Assembly: GCA_002328585.1 (NCBI GenBank)
Contig: DCUV01000030.1
Span: 1 to 45,360 of the forward strand
Length of the DNA: 45,360 bases
Direction of reading: 5' to 3'
From: Spirochaetia bacterium UBA2205
GTDB lineage: Bacteria > Spirochaetota > UBA4802 > UB4802
Each line of letters starts with the position of its first letter. The first letter of the stretch is position 1. Under the pieces are notes generated by a model. It was not told where the DNA came from, made no database searches, and saw only the letters and a program-made list of their open reading frames with translations. Positions 25,046-35,600 of the stretch are shown here, piece after piece. A program made the position numbers and the translations under genes.

Positions 25046-26494
25046 TCAATCCATTGGATTAAAATAGAATAAATACCATACATCATCCTGTAAATTAACA
25101 CCATTTATGGATTGTATGCCATTACTGCCACCTTTAATGAGTAGTTTATATACATTTCCGCCTTCTATTGCATTAATTGTTAATCGCAAATCTTGGCTGC
25201 CGCCTATCCATTGATATTGTCCAATGATCCCATAATCTTCAGGTTGTTCACCATATAAAAATTCTATCTTGATATTGTCTGGTACGGTATGTCGCAATAT
25301 ATCAGTAGAAAATTGTATTGCAAAGGTATATGTATTATTTTGAGTAGTAACCTCGTTTCCCATGGTGTTGTATTCATTTGGGATAAGAATTTTTTCTCCT
25401 TCTGATGTATCAATGCATTTCATTTGAATTATTGAAGGCGGTTGTGAATTAATACCATTGGTAACAAAATATATGCATAAATCCTCAAGGAGAGAGTTAT
25501 TTGAAATATCCTTAAGATTTGAATTAATAATTAATTCATATTGTGTATTTATTAAAAGGGGTTGGGTAAAATGAATTGTACAGGTTTGATTAGAATTTTC
25601 CCAGAAAGAATTCCATGGGATAGATGGTGAAAAGCTTAATGCTTTTAAAATGGTTGAAGTATCAATAGGTTCGTTGAATGATATAGTTAGTGTATCATTG
25701 ATATTTGCGCCTTCATATACCTGAAAGTTTCCACTGGATGCCATATTGTTTGGTATTGATGTCATATATAAGCCTGTTATTGTTGGGCGTATATATTCAA
25801 TTCCGGTTCTAAATCTTGATGTAAAAGCATTAACCATTGCATTGTTATGTATATCAGCACATTCAGGTGATAATTCTAATTGATACCATGTGTTAAAAAG
25901 AAGAGGAGAATGTGGTATTATTGTTAAGGTTGTATTTAAACTGTCCCATGCATAAATGTAATCAATAGATGGAGATATGCGAATATTTTTTTGTACGGAG
26001 ACTGTGTTCATAGATTCTGAAAATAATATTACTAAAGAATTGTTTAAAGGAATGTTTTCAGAACAATCAGCTGGTTGTATAGAACGGACCTCTGGTGGTA
26101 TAACATCCTGGCCAATAATAAAATATGAAATATGTTGTTTTGTTAATGTATTATTATGTTTGTCTTGAGCTGATTTATCAATTACAAGCCTATAGTAACC
26201 GTTTTTAAAAGAGATTTCAGGTGAAAAGATTAAGGTTTTATCATTATTTTCCCATGAGAAGTTACCTTCGGTTAAACTATCTCCATATTCACCATATAGT
26301 AATGAAAATGACTTTTGAGTAACATCCTTATCCATGGATTTGGAAAAATGGATGATAACAGGACAAGGTTGTGCTACAACTGTTCCGTTTGATGGGGAGT
26401 ATGAAGTTATTTCTGGTGGGGTGATATCATAAGAACATGATAGTGAAATAAGAAGGCATATAGTAATAAATAATACTGTCGTTTGATTTTTCAT
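25046..26494 (-). CDS. Lipoprotein with tandem bacterial Ig-like (Big_5/SbsA-type) domains
   Basis: This is a paralogue of the adjacent Ig-like lipoprotein, about 482 residues from the chosen start. The lipobox is L-I-S-L-S-C. Repeats contain P-P-E-I/V, F-S-K-S-M-D, F-S-E-S-M-N and F-N-E-P-I-D. ATG 26494 is preferred over an in-frame ATG at 26515 because the signal peptide then begins M-K-N-Q-T-T and there is a weak AGAG site upstream; the longer form has none. It follows the membrane-fusion gene by about 37 bases on the same strand. Two such lipoproteins inside one RND operon is unusual in my experience. Confidence 0.8.
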   Translation of the reverse strand: MKNQTTVLFITICLLISLSCSYDITPPEITSYSPSNGTVVAQPCPVIIHFSKSMDKDVTQKSFSLLYGEYGDSLTEGNFSWENNDKTLIFSPEISFKNGYYRLVIDKSAQDKHNNTLTKQHISYFIIGQDVIPPEVRSIQPADCSENIPLNNSLVILFSESMNTVSVQKNIRISPSIDYIYAWDSLNTTLTIIPHSPLLFNTWYQLELSPECADIHNNAMVNAFTSRFRTGIEYIRPTITGLYMTSIPNNMASSGNFQVYEGANINDTLTISFNEPIDTSTILKALSFSPSIPWNSFWENSNQTCTIHFTQPLLINTQYELIINSNLKDISNNSLLEDLCIYFVTNGINSQPPSIIQMKCIDTSEGEKILIPNEYNTMGNEVTTQNNTYTFAIQFSTDILRHTVPDNIKIEFLYGEQPEDYGIIGQYQWIGGSQDLRLTINAIEGGNVYKLLIKGGSNGIQSINGVNLQDDVWYLFYFNPMD

Positions 26495-26531
26495 AATGTA
26501 GCTCTTTACATACATTTTAAAATTTGTGCTA

Positions 26532-27944
26532 TCATAACTTATTTTGTTGAGCTTGACGTACTATTTTAATTTTAGCTTTATCATATAACAGTTTTATTGA
26601 AGATGAAGCAATAATATCTCCTTCTTGCAATCCATCGTTAATAAGCGCATATTCTTCGTTGATCCGCTCTTGTATAGTTACTTTCTTTTGCAATGCCAGA
26701 TTGTTTTTAATGATAAAGACATTTGTAGTGTCACTTTCCTTGATTGATGAAACAGGAATTATAATCGCGTCTTTTATGGTTTGAGTAAAGATACTTGCAC
26801 GAGCAAACATACCGGGGCGTAATTGACTATCATTATTATTACATAAAATTTTAACTTCGGCTGTTCGCGATGATTGGTCAAGAATTGGGCTAATAATGGT
26901 AACCTTACCATTAAATTTTTTGTTTCCCAATGCATCGACAGTAAGTTCTACTGACTGATTAGTTGTAATATGCAGTAAATCTTTTTCGTTAATTTGTGCA
27001 ATACAATATACTTGCATAGTATTAATAATAACGAAGAGATTTGTTTCATCAGTTACTTTTTCACCAATATCTATTGACCGTAGCGCAACTGTACCATTTA
27101 TAGGGGAAACTATTGTTGCTTCTTTAATATTTGTTTTAATAATTTCTATTTGCGTTGAAACTTGCTGAACATGACTTTTTGCAGCATCGCATTCAGATTT
27201 TTCCATAGCGGTATTGATTTGAATTAAAATGTTATTTTTGTCTTTTTCATTTTTTGGAATTGTTATGCCAGCTTTTTTAATATCACTATCTCTATAACCT
27301 ACAATGAGAGTTTCGTAGTCTTTTTTTGCTTGCAAAAATTGGGTTTTAATTGTGTGATGGTTCGTCTTAAGTGAATTAAGTTCTGTCTCAGTAATTCCAC
27401 CAACTTTAAAGAGTTGTTCTTTTTTCTTGAGGACATCTTCTGTATTTTTTAAGGTAACATACTTATCCAGAAGTTCTAATTTAGATTTAGCGATAGCTTT
27501 TAGGCGCTGTTCTACTGTACGTTCTGCTTGCATTAATTTTTCTTCTGCAAGCCTGCAATTAGCTTTTGCTTTTTCAAGCTCTGCTGTTGCCTCTTTAAGC
27601 TGTAATTCTAATGGATATGTTTCGATGCGAGCAAGTGCCTGCCCATTTTTTACTTTATTTCCCTGCTCAACATATATTTTTTCAACTCTACCAAATACTT
27701 TTGATGAAATAATAGCTTTATCTTTGTATTGGATACTACCAATTGTATTAATTTTTTTAACAATATCTTGAGGCTTAATCGTTAATGTTTCAACTTCAAT
27801 GGCAGGTGTAGTGACAGTAATATTTTCTTTGGTTACCATGGATATGATTGAATAAATTGTTGAGATAATAATTATTGATAGTACAATTAATAATATTTTT
27901 CTTCTATTGTTAATTAAAAACTGTGGAATATTCATATAATTCAT
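26532..27944 (-). CDS. Periplasmic membrane-fusion (adaptor) protein of an RND tripartite system
   Basis: The 470-residue HlyD/AcrA-type protein has a membrane anchor near 17-37. A lipoyl-like first half (V-E-K-I-Y-V-E-Q-G-N-K-V-K-N-G-Q) near 88-103 and a long alpha-hairpin of charged coiled coil (about 115-275) follow. The returning lipoyl half is A-T-I-V-S-P-I-N-G-T-V, and a beta-barrel contains L-R-P-G-M-F. It would bridge the inner-membrane permeases to the TolC-like channel encoded just upstream. The coiled coil is long, which fits deep docking with the TolC helices. Confidence 0.9.
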   Translation of the reverse strand: MNYMNIPQFLINNRRKILLIVLSIIIISTIYSIISMVTKENITVTTPAIEVETLTIKPQDIVKKINTIGSIQYKDKAIISSKVFGRVEKIYVEQGNKVKNGQALARIETYPLELQLKEATAELEKAKANCRLAEEKLMQAERTVEQRLKAIAKSKLELLDKYVTLKNTEDVLKKKEQLFKVGGITETELNSLKTNHHTIKTQFLQAKKDYETLIVGYRDSDIKKAGITIPKNEKDKNNILIQINTAMEKSECDAAKSHVQQVSTQIEIIKTNIKEATIVSPINGTVALRSIDIGEKVTDETNLFVIINTMQVYCIAQINEKDLLHITTNQSVELTVDALGNKKFNGKVTIISPILDQSSRTAEVKILCNNNDSQLRPGMFARASIFTQTIKDAIIIPVSSIKESDTTNVFIIKNNLALQKKVTIQERINEEYALINDGLQEGDIIASSSIKLLYDKAKIKIVRQAQQNKL

Positions 27945-27980
27945 CCTATAAGGTAAAAATAATTAACGTAATCAATAAAA

Positions 27981-29366
27981 TTATTCATTGATATCCAATT
28001 GAAATAAAGATTCGATAGGCAAACCAATGGCATTTTCAAGTGCAGCCATTGCTAAATAAACATCTGTTAAAGTTTCCTGCAAACGCAGACGCGCTTGCGA
28101 AAGCTCAACCAGGGTTTTCATGACATCATATCTGGTAATATCACCTAATCGTACCTGTTCATTTTCTATAAGAGCCTGTTTCTCAAGTAAATTTGTATTT
28201 TGTTGTGCGATTTCTATTTTTTTTCGTGATTCAATAAGATTGTCATAAGCTTTGGAAACATCACTTTCAATTATACGTTTAAGTTGATCAAAAGTTTTTT
28301 TTGCTTCAGTATAAGCTGCCTCAGCATCCACTATATTACGGATATAATCCGGCTCGTTATATATCTGAACAGAGGCATTTGTATCTAATGTTGTAGTATT
28401 CTCATTATCTTTTTTCCCGTAGGTTTGCCCTGTGGTAACGGTATTTCCTAGGAGCGCACTAGTTATAGAAATACCAATGTTCCATGTTTTTTTATTAGGT
28501 GGATAATCATTTCCCATATAACCATAACTGGTAAAAAGTTGAATTTTTGGTAAATAATAATATTCCGCAAGAGCATACTCTTTTTCTGTTTTAATTACTG
28601 TATAATGACTTTTCTTTAATTCATTCCGATTTTGTAATGATAGCCATATTAATCGTTCTTTTGATGGTAATGATATATTTGCTATTTCTGTATAGGAAGG
28701 TTCATTGACTACTATAATTGATGATTCTACAGCAAGAGTTGTAGCAAAATCTTTTAATGTATTGGAATAATCATTTTGGGCAGTGATTATATTGTATTGG
28801 GCTTCGGCTATCTTCCCGTCAATCTGAATTTGCTCAAGATCTGTAGCCATACCCAATTTTTGTTGTGCTATAATAATTTTTTTTTGTAGATGAAGACTAT
28901 CAAGAAGGAGATTATAAATTTCTATTGCCTTTTTCTTTTTTTGTAAATCATAGTATGCTTTTTTTGTGGATAATATAATATTATTTTTTTCTATAGCATA
29001 TTCTTCAATAGATAAAAACGACTCTAACTTTGCAATAGAATAGGCTATCAATGCCCGTTTGTTAGTAAAAATATCATAGTTTGCTGTACATAATAATGAT
29101 TGATTACGTATATCCTCTTCGTGGATAGCAACTTCATCATTTTTGGTATATTGTATAGTTACGTATGGTAGTAAGTCTCGCCAGCGTTCGTGAATGATAA
29201 GTTTTGAAGATTCTACTCTTGATTTTAAAGTTGCTAATTTAATGCTATTGTTGAGTGCATAATGTATTGCTACTTTAATTGAAAATGGCTCCTGAGTATA
29301 AAGAATACAATAACTAAAAATAATGAAAACAGGAATTAATTTTATTACTTTCATTTTACGAACCAT
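27981..29366 (-). CDS. TolC-family outer membrane efflux channel
   Basis: The 461-residue protein has a hydrophobic N-terminal signal (V-I-K-L-I-P-V-F-I-I-F-S-Y-C). Two structurally repeated OEP helical halves follow (A-I-H-Y-A-L-N-N-S near 33; L-S-L-Q-N-R-N-E-L-K near 225), ending with V-Y-L-A-M-A-A-L-E-N-A-I-G-L-P, a typical TolC-family C-terminus. It forms the outer-membrane duct for the RND pumps. Neither the ATG at 29366 nor one at 29354 has a clear ribosome site; the latter would put the signal peptide at the very N-terminus. Confidence 0.88.
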   Translation of the reverse strand: MVRKMKVIKLIPVFIIFSYCILYTQEPFSIKVAIHYALNNSIKLATLKSRVESSKLIIHERWRDLLPYVTIQYTKNDEVAIHEEDIRNQSLLCTANYDIFTNKRALIAYSIAKLESFLSIEEYAIEKNNIILSTKKAYYDLQKKKKAIEIYNLLLDSLHLQKKIIIAQQKLGMATDLEQIQIDGKIAEAQYNIITAQNDYSNTLKDFATTLAVESSIIVVNEPSYTEIANISLPSKERLIWLSLQNRNELKKSHYTVIKTEKEYALAEYYYLPKIQLFTSYGYMGNDYPPNKKTWNIGISITSALLGNTVTTGQTYGKKDNENTTTLDTNASVQIYNEPDYIRNIVDAEAAYTEAKKTFDQLKRIIESDVSKAYDNLIESRKKIEIAQQNTNLLEKQALIENEQVRLGDITRYDVMKTLVELSQARLRLQETLTDVYLAMAALENAIGLPIESLFQLDINE

Positions 29367-29427
29367 TATATCATTTTTTAAATATTGAATATCTATAAGC
29401 CCTTATGAAACATATAAAAAAATACTT

Positions 29428-29892
29428 TCATTTTTTTTGAACCATATCATCAATTTTCAAAGCTATAGCTTGTGCAATGGCAAGCTGATCATCACTTCGC
29501 CTAATATCATATGTTTGTGATATAATCTGAATTGTAGCAACCTGAGTTGATGCTTCATTTATTGATATGTACAGGGATAAATTTTGAATTGGATTGAGTA
29601 TATCACCAGTAGTGGTAATAAATAAATCTACAGTAGCAAAATAACGGTATTCGGATTCTGAATTTGGAGCGTTAAAATACGATGCGGCTTTGAAATTATG
29701 TTGCTGCAAACAAAAAACAATATTGGAGGCTAATGCATCTTTTATGTCAATAAAACCCTCATGGTGTATACGGACATTTTTAATGTATATTGCATCATTA
29801 TTCAATGAGCCCATACAAACCGTTTGGATATCTAAACCTTTACAGGAAGTGAATGATAATATTAAAATTGCTATGTAATGACATAATTTCAT
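29428..29892 (-). CDS. Small envelope lipoprotein of the export operon, unknown function
   Basis: About 154 residues with a lipoprotein signal ending S-F-T-S-C. The mature part is a mixed alpha/beta sequence ending with a helical stretch (D-D-Q-L-A-I-A-Q-A-I-A-L-K-I-D-D-M). I do not recognise the family; the size and position recall LpoB- or LptE-like small lipoproteins, but this is weak. ATG 29892 is chosen because GGAG lies six bases upstream and the lipobox is then correctly placed; a longer frame begins inside the previous gene. Confidence 0.65.
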   Translation of the reverse strand: MKLCHYIAILILSFTSCKGLDIQTVCMGSLNNDAIYIKNVRIHHEGFIDIKDALASNIVFCLQQHNFKAASYFNAPNSESEYRYFATVDLFITTTGDILNPIQNLSLYISINEASTQVATIQIISQTYDIRRSDDQLAIAQAIALKIDDMVQKK

Positions 29893-29893
29893 G

Positions 29894-30478
29894 TTATTCT
29901 CCAATAGTATTGTTTTCAAAATCTTCTATTGCATGTATCATTTTTTGATGCTTCATAGCCCTTTCAGGTAAATCTATATCATTATATATTGAGGTTAACT
30001 GTTTATGAATAAGCATAAAATAAAAATAATTTGGGAAAGCTTTATGAAATGTAATGATAGCATCTTCATAATTTTTATCAGTATAATAGATAGTTCCTAA
30101 CAGGTAAAGCGCTATGGGGTCGTTTGGCGAATGTGATAATGCCCTGTTACAATTTTCTATAGCTTTTTTTTTATTGTTGTGTTCTATACACCACCGGGCA
30201 TATAAAGTATAGCCTTGCGAGCTATGGGTGTATTTTATATATTTTTTAATAGTAGATTCAAACTGTTGATTGTTAGTAAAATAATAAATTTTTGATAAAA
30301 GAAAAAAAGCTTCAGGTATCTTTGATTCATTTATAGATTGAATACATAAACGTTCAGCGCCGACTAAATCTTTATTTATATATTGTATTACCGCTTGATT
30401 ATATAATTCGAGGGCTTTGTCATCATTATTACAAGCAAGTATTAACGATAATATAGTAAAAATGGTTATACGATTCAT
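29894..30478 (-). CDS. TPR-repeat lipoprotein
   Basis: The 194-residue protein has a lipobox S-L-I-L-A-C near residue 15 and helical TPR units. The clearest are A-I-E-N-C-N-R-A-L-S-H-S-P-N-D-P-I-A-L-Y-L-L-G and Y-E-D-A-I-I-T-F-H-K-A-F near 107-150. It is probably a periplasmic or outer-membrane scaffolding protein serving the export operon. Its ATG overlaps the upstream gene's TGA (30475-30478). Confidence 0.75.
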   Translation of the reverse strand: MNRITIFTILSLILACNNDDKALELYNQAVIQYINKDLVGAERLCIQSINESKIPEAFFLLSKIYYFTNNQQFESTIKKYIKYTHSSQGYTLYARWCIEHNNKKKAIENCNRALSHSPNDPIALYLLGTIYYTDKNYEDAIITFHKAFPNYFYFMLIHKQLTSIYNDIDLPERAMKHQKMIHAIEDFENNTIGE

Positions 30479-31278
30479 TTTTCAGCCTTTAGCGGTGTAA
30501 ATAATGTTTGAACGGCATATGCAATCAGTTCTTTTTTATGTAAGCTTTCATCGCTATTTGATGAGTAGTATTTAGTAAAATTATCGGTAACCAATAGTTC
30601 CATATTTTGCTTTATCCAATCATTAACTTTTTTGGAATAAACATAATCGGTAACCGCTTTGTAGAAAAGGATAGGCTGGTTAATTAACTTTTTATAATTC
30701 AATAGATCAAATGAGGTAATAGTTACATTGCCACGCCATACTATGGTATTATTATGACTGATATATGCGCTAATTTCTGCAACAAAGTAACTGTACATAT
30801 ACTGGAAAGGTTTTGGTATGTTATTATTTTCAAGTATTGTTACTTCGGATTCTTTCCTGATGGTAAGCACATCGATGGTACATACCGTTTGGCCCTCTTT
30901 TGGATTATTATCTTCCTCAAAAAGTTCATCAGGTGTTGCGTTTTGTAAAATATTAAATCCTTTTCTTAGTAATATCTTCTGTATTTCTTGATTCCAGATT
31001 GTAAATAATTCATTGTTAATAGTTTCTGTGGTTTCTGATAGGTGATAGTTGAGAGTTACAGTATTCATGTCTTTGATAATTTCAGAATTCTTCATTGTTA
31101 CAATATCAATAGTATGTAATTTATTATATCCAGGTATCTCTCGATTACCCTGAATTATAATAGATTGAGGTTTTTCTTTTATTTGAGGTTTTGAACAGGT
31201 AATAAGCAAGATAGCTATGACAATAATGATGAGCAATAGTGTTAAAGCATTAAATTTAGGATAATATAATGAATTCAT
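30475..31278 (-). CDS. Putative lipoprotein, first gene of the export operon
   Basis: About 267 residues. A hydrophobic segment (L-T-L-L-L-I-I-I-V-I-A-I-L-L-I-T-C) near 14-30 ends in a lipobox Cys. The mature part has no family I recognise; it contains beta-strand-like stretches (V-A-E-I-S-A-Y-I, I-V-W-R-G-N-V-T-I-T) resembling small envelope lipoproteins that read out or modify outer-membrane assembly. ATG 31278 has GAGGTT five bases upstream. It heads a run of nine same-strand genes with short gaps or overlaps. Confidence 0.65.
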   Translation of the reverse strand: MNSLYYPKFNALTLLLIIIVIAILLITCSKPQIKEKPQSIIIQGNREIPGYNKLHTIDIVTMKNSEIIKDMNTVTLNYHLSETTETINNELFTIWNQEIQKILLRKGFNILQNATPDELFEEDNNPKEGQTVCTIDVLTIRKESEVTILENNNIPKPFQYMYSYFVAEISAYISHNNTIVWRGNVTITSFDLLNYKKLINQPILFYKAVTDYVYSKKVNDWIKQNMELLVTDNFTKYYSSNSDESLHKKELIAYAVQTLFTPLKAEK

Positions 31279-31788
31279 TATCAACCTCGTTTCATAATGA
31301 TGCTCATTTGTATATATGCCTCTATCTATAGGATGTGGTGAACTGATGCATGGCTAATATTCAACGTTAATTTATAATTATTAAAAACCATTAATACCAA
31401 AAGAAAAAATTTTTAGTACATTATACTACTTTTTTTGTATGGATATATCTAGATAAAAAATACAATTATCCAGATTAAATAACTACACACCTTACTTTAT
31501 AGTAACTTAAATATAAACAAATAGCACCGCTCGCTTTTGCAGAATTAATATTTACGACTCTGTATAATGCATTCATATATATAATGTATATATGTTAACT
31601 ATTGAATTTATCTTATGCATTAAGTCAACAAAAAATACGTATAAAAAGCAAAAAATAATAAAAAAATAGCAATTTATATTTTTATGATTGACAAAAAATG
31701 CATAGTATGGATGGTTTTAAAAAGCGCGGAATTCTTTTTAAAAATAGTAATGCTGGCATGCGCCATACATAAGTATATGTGGAATGTA
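31279..31788. other. AT-rich divergent promoter region
   Basis: This stretch lies between the export operon and the giant-protein locus. It is very AT-rich with runs such as AAAAAATTTTT and TA-alternating segments near 31575-31595. No gene, tRNA or hairpin terminator was recognised. A TATAAT at 31563-31568 lacks a good -35 partner. Open frame continues from 31684 into the next gene without a ribosome site. Confidence 0.4.
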
Positions 31789-32682
31789 ATGCGAATACAG
31801 AAGTTTATCGGCATATGCAGTATCGTTGTAAGCGCTTTTACGGTAAGTGTGAGAGTGGAGGCAGGGGTATGTCATGATGCAGGGAACGTATTGTTGCCTG
31901 GTGTCATTGATGTGTATGGTGGTAAATGGAATACCCATGCATACGAGGAGAAAGGGGCGTATGCAGAAGGTAGCGTATCTGTATTCCTGAAACAGTATGC
32001 CGAGTTGGAAGGATATACTCCGGGTGCAGTAAAAGGCACAGGGGGATATGGTAAACCTGGTACGCATATATATAGCAATGATAAGGCGGATGGTAGCACA
32101 GGGATAGAGTATGTAAAGGCTATCGTGATACGGGCAACACAGCAAGCGGAAACGATGCTTGTACGGCAGAGAATAATGGATATGATGGATGAGGAGGCAA
32201 TGCTCCCCATCCACAGGTATACCGTAAACAAAGACGGATGTACATGGAAACACGAGGGGGGTTCATATACTATTGGTGCAATCATGACGCTGGTAGCGTG
32301 GAAAGCAGTAAAAGATGGGAAGGGGAAGGTAAATGATGGCGCGTTGCAACTGGGAATGGCGCTGGTTACAGCGATAGTATATTTATATGAGCGTTTTTAC
32401 TATAGAGAGCGTGAAGCCTATCCCTCGTGGTGGAGGCATTTTCCCTACCCTCTTATCAAACAGAGAAAACTTAATGTTTCAGAACAGGTGCGCAGTATCC
32501 ATTCGGGAATGAGTGTTAGAAAGAATGGGTATGGCGATGTACACCATTTCTTCTTGAGTTTTGCATATATACTACAAACATTCTGTGACAGTTTAAAAAT
32601 ACGGATATCCAATCTCAATTTTACAATCTGTTCCATTCCGGAACACCCATTTACAGTAACTATCGCACAGGAGGCAGTATGA
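31789..32682 (+). CDS. Small exported protein of unknown function preceding the giant gene
   Basis: From ATG 31789 the protein has a plausible Sec signal (M-R-I-Q-K-F-I-G-I-C-S-I-V-V-S then V-E-A) and a mature domain rich in Gly and Tyr. The start is uncertain: the frame is open from 31684 and includes an ATG at 31777, none with a clear ribosome site. I recognise no family. The last 60-70 residues look unlike the rest in composition and may be read-through after a lost stop or a frameshift. Its TGA (32680-32682) overlaps the ATG of the giant gene (32679), so the two would be translationally coupled, which suggests a role in the secretion or folding of the giant protein. Confidence 0.5.
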   Translation: MRIQKFIGICSIVVSAFTVSVRVEAGVCHDAGNVLLPGVIDVYGGKWNTHAYEEKGAYAEGSVSVFLKQYAELEGYTPGAVKGTGGYGKPGTHIYSNDKADGSTGIEYVKAIVIRATQQAETMLVRQRIMDMMDEEAMLPIHRYTVNKDGCTWKHEGGSYTIGAIMTLVAWKAVKDGKGKVNDGALQLGMALVTAIVYLYERFYYREREAYPSWWRHFPYPLIKQRKLNVSEQVRSIHSGMSVRKNGYGDVHHFFLSFAYILQTFCDSLKIRISNLNFTICSIPEHPFTVTIAQEAV

Positions 32683-35600
32683 AACGGATACTTGCAGGTA
32701 TTGGTATTGTTATCATAATGAGTGGGGCTGCTTTTGCAGGGACACTTACAGCATTTGAGCATAGCCAGCAGAAAGGGCAGTTGGAGCGCTCGTTACAATC
32801 GGCAGTGAATGAGAAGACGAAGGCGGCATTTAGTGCAAAAGCGCAGCAAGCAGCGGAGGCAGCGTACACACTGTGGGAGAAGGAGATACTGGCAGCGTAT
32901 GCAGGTAGCATCGATGCACCTGAAAGTGAGTGGGAAACACAGCTATCACAACTGAAAGCGGAGGCTAACGAAACCATACAGGCAATGCTCGATGAAGCGG
33001 AGGGGCGTTTTGATGCACGGTGTGCACAGATTGTGATGCCGCAGTATGCGAAAGAGGAGCTTATTGCGAAGGTAGAGCAGATGGTAGCAGGTGAACCGCT
33101 TGAGGATATGGTAGCGACCTATCGTGCGTGGGATGAAGGGGTAGGGCAGTATGTACAGGATATTTTGGCAGGGATTGGGTTATCGCTTGCAGCACAGCGA
33201 GAGGAATTCATAGCAGGGATACAGGATGAGGTACAGGCATACAGGGAAGGATTTATTGATGCTATTGGTGAGGGTATTAGCCAGGTAGAGAAGGCAGCCC
33301 GTCGAGATATAGAGCTCTACTTCATAGGGGCACAAAATAAATACATGTGGGAGTATTTTAGCGATACCGACAGTTTACGACGAGAAAGCGAGCTTGCCAG
33401 TGCTGAGGCAATAACCAGCACTGTACTGCAGGAAACCGAGAAGAAAGCAGATGCTATTTTTGCAGCGCTGGAGGATAAGCTTTCATACAGTGTAGGCGGT
33501 ATAGGGGTAGCGCCGGATGGTGAGGATATAGAGACGCTGGTGCAGGCAGGTATGTATGCATGGAAGTCGGCTGAGGACAGGCTCATTGCAGCACGGCTTG
33601 GGTGGGAGAAGAGCTCACTAGAAAGCTATGATGCAATGGATGCAGTATGGGCAGATGCGTATGCAACACTGAAGGCAAAGCGCGATGAGTGGATTACTGC
33701 TCTACAGACACAGATACGGGAGGGTATAGTCAATTGGAACGATAGTTTTGTTGAGGCAGATCAGCAGTATGTAGAGGCACTGGCGCTTTTAGATGAGACG
33801 ATACAGGCACAAAAAGAGCAATTTGATGATTACAGCGCATCGGTGCGGGAGCTTGTGACAACGGGCTCACAGTCATTGAAGGTAGCCTATGAGAATATAG
33901 GATGGCTAAAGGAGTATTTTAAAACCCTGACAGGTATAGAATATAACAATAAAGCCGAGCAGCGTTTATTTATAGAGGGATATTTACAGGCCGATAGAAC
34001 CGATACAAAAACATTGAAGCAGGCGGTTTATGATCAATTGGTGCAATGGCATGCTATTACGGGAAAGTATAGAGAATTAGTGGCTCGTATGGCAGTGCAA
34101 TACCACACACAGGATATGTGGGGAGATCCGGTAACCACTTTTACTGCTGGAATGTTTACGAATGGTTATATAGGCGAAGAAGAGGCATTTTATGAAAGCA
34201 TGTCGACATTTAGTTTGTTGTATACAGCGTATACGGAAGAAAAGATAGAAAATATTGATACTGTGAATGCGTTTACATTGGATACTCATCTACAGGAGTA
34301 CATAGTAGGGATACAGATTGTGCATATTCTTAAGAATATAGGGGGGGATGGATTTGTATCGTTTGACGAAGTAATGGAAAAACTTACGAGTTTGGCGCAG
34401 TATTCAGATGCTGCAAACTTGATAGCAGAGAAGCAGGCATTTTGTTATTCATTATATGATGCATATATACGGGGTGAGATTCCATTAAGTGAAGATGTGC
34501 CAGCTTGCAGTAATGTTGGAACAGCGGGGTGGTTGGTAAGCCGGCTTGATGCATTTTGGCGCTATATACAAACAAACGATGGTGGGTTTGAAGATGTATT
34601 TGGATATAAGAAGGTTATAAGCCGGAACAGCGGGCTACTTGATGATGGGCAGTATGATGATGAGGGGAATCCATTGTATGAGTACTATGTATACAGTGAC
34701 ACTGAGGGAGCGGTTATTATTGATGGTATATATCAGTTAACAGGAGATCCTTACCTGATGACTGCAGCGGAATTTGATTTAGAGAAGGAGAAGATTACGC
34801 TTGCATACTGGGAAGAGCGGTTACAGCGGGCACAAAAGCTGTATGAGTATGCCTATGATGAGGCAGGAAGGCCAGATGCGCAGACACAAAAAGAAAATCT
34901 TTTAAAAGCAACGGAAGCATATACAAAGGCAAAAAAAGATTACCGCGATGCCATGGCGCTGCTTTCAGGGGAATTAAAAGAAGCACTTATCGGTGCACAA
35001 AGCAACGTGGATAGCACACAAAAGAATTTAGAACTGGTACGCATTGCCTATGAAGCAGCACAGAAAGCGTATCAGGAGGCTATGGAGCGTTGTTTATACT
35101 ATACCAATCCTGATGCGAAGGAAATAGCCATTCAGATGATACAGGAGGCAACAGGGCAGATTATAGCGATAAACAATAGAATAGAAGGTAAGGAAAGGAA
35201 ATGGATACAGGCAAAAAAGGATTATTATGCATCGATACTATTAAAAGAGCGAAATGATGATGCTGCAGCGTATGCACAGCGTGTAGAGTTGGCGGTTAAG
35301 GCATTAGAGGGGTATGTAAACGATGGGCAGGAGGTGAAAGGATTACGATATGCACATGAGATATTGGAAAGTATGCAGGATAAGCCACTTGATGAAATAG
35401 TGGAAGCGATTGAAGAGCATGAGGACGAGCTGTTGTTAGCTGCCGATGCATACGATATATTATTTCCAGGATTAGAGAATGATGAACGCATAGCATATAT
35501 AAAGACATTGATGGAAAAAGTAAACGAAGTGTACAATGAATATAATGTTGTAAAAGATAATTATGGAGCATGGAAACAGATTGTCAACGTTGATAATGAT

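Noticed and set aside
31738..32285. Minus-strand open frames opposite the exported-protein gene
   Set aside because: They are Cys/His/Pro-rich, typical of antisense readings, with no ribosome site; the plus-strand frame has a signal peptide and better composition.
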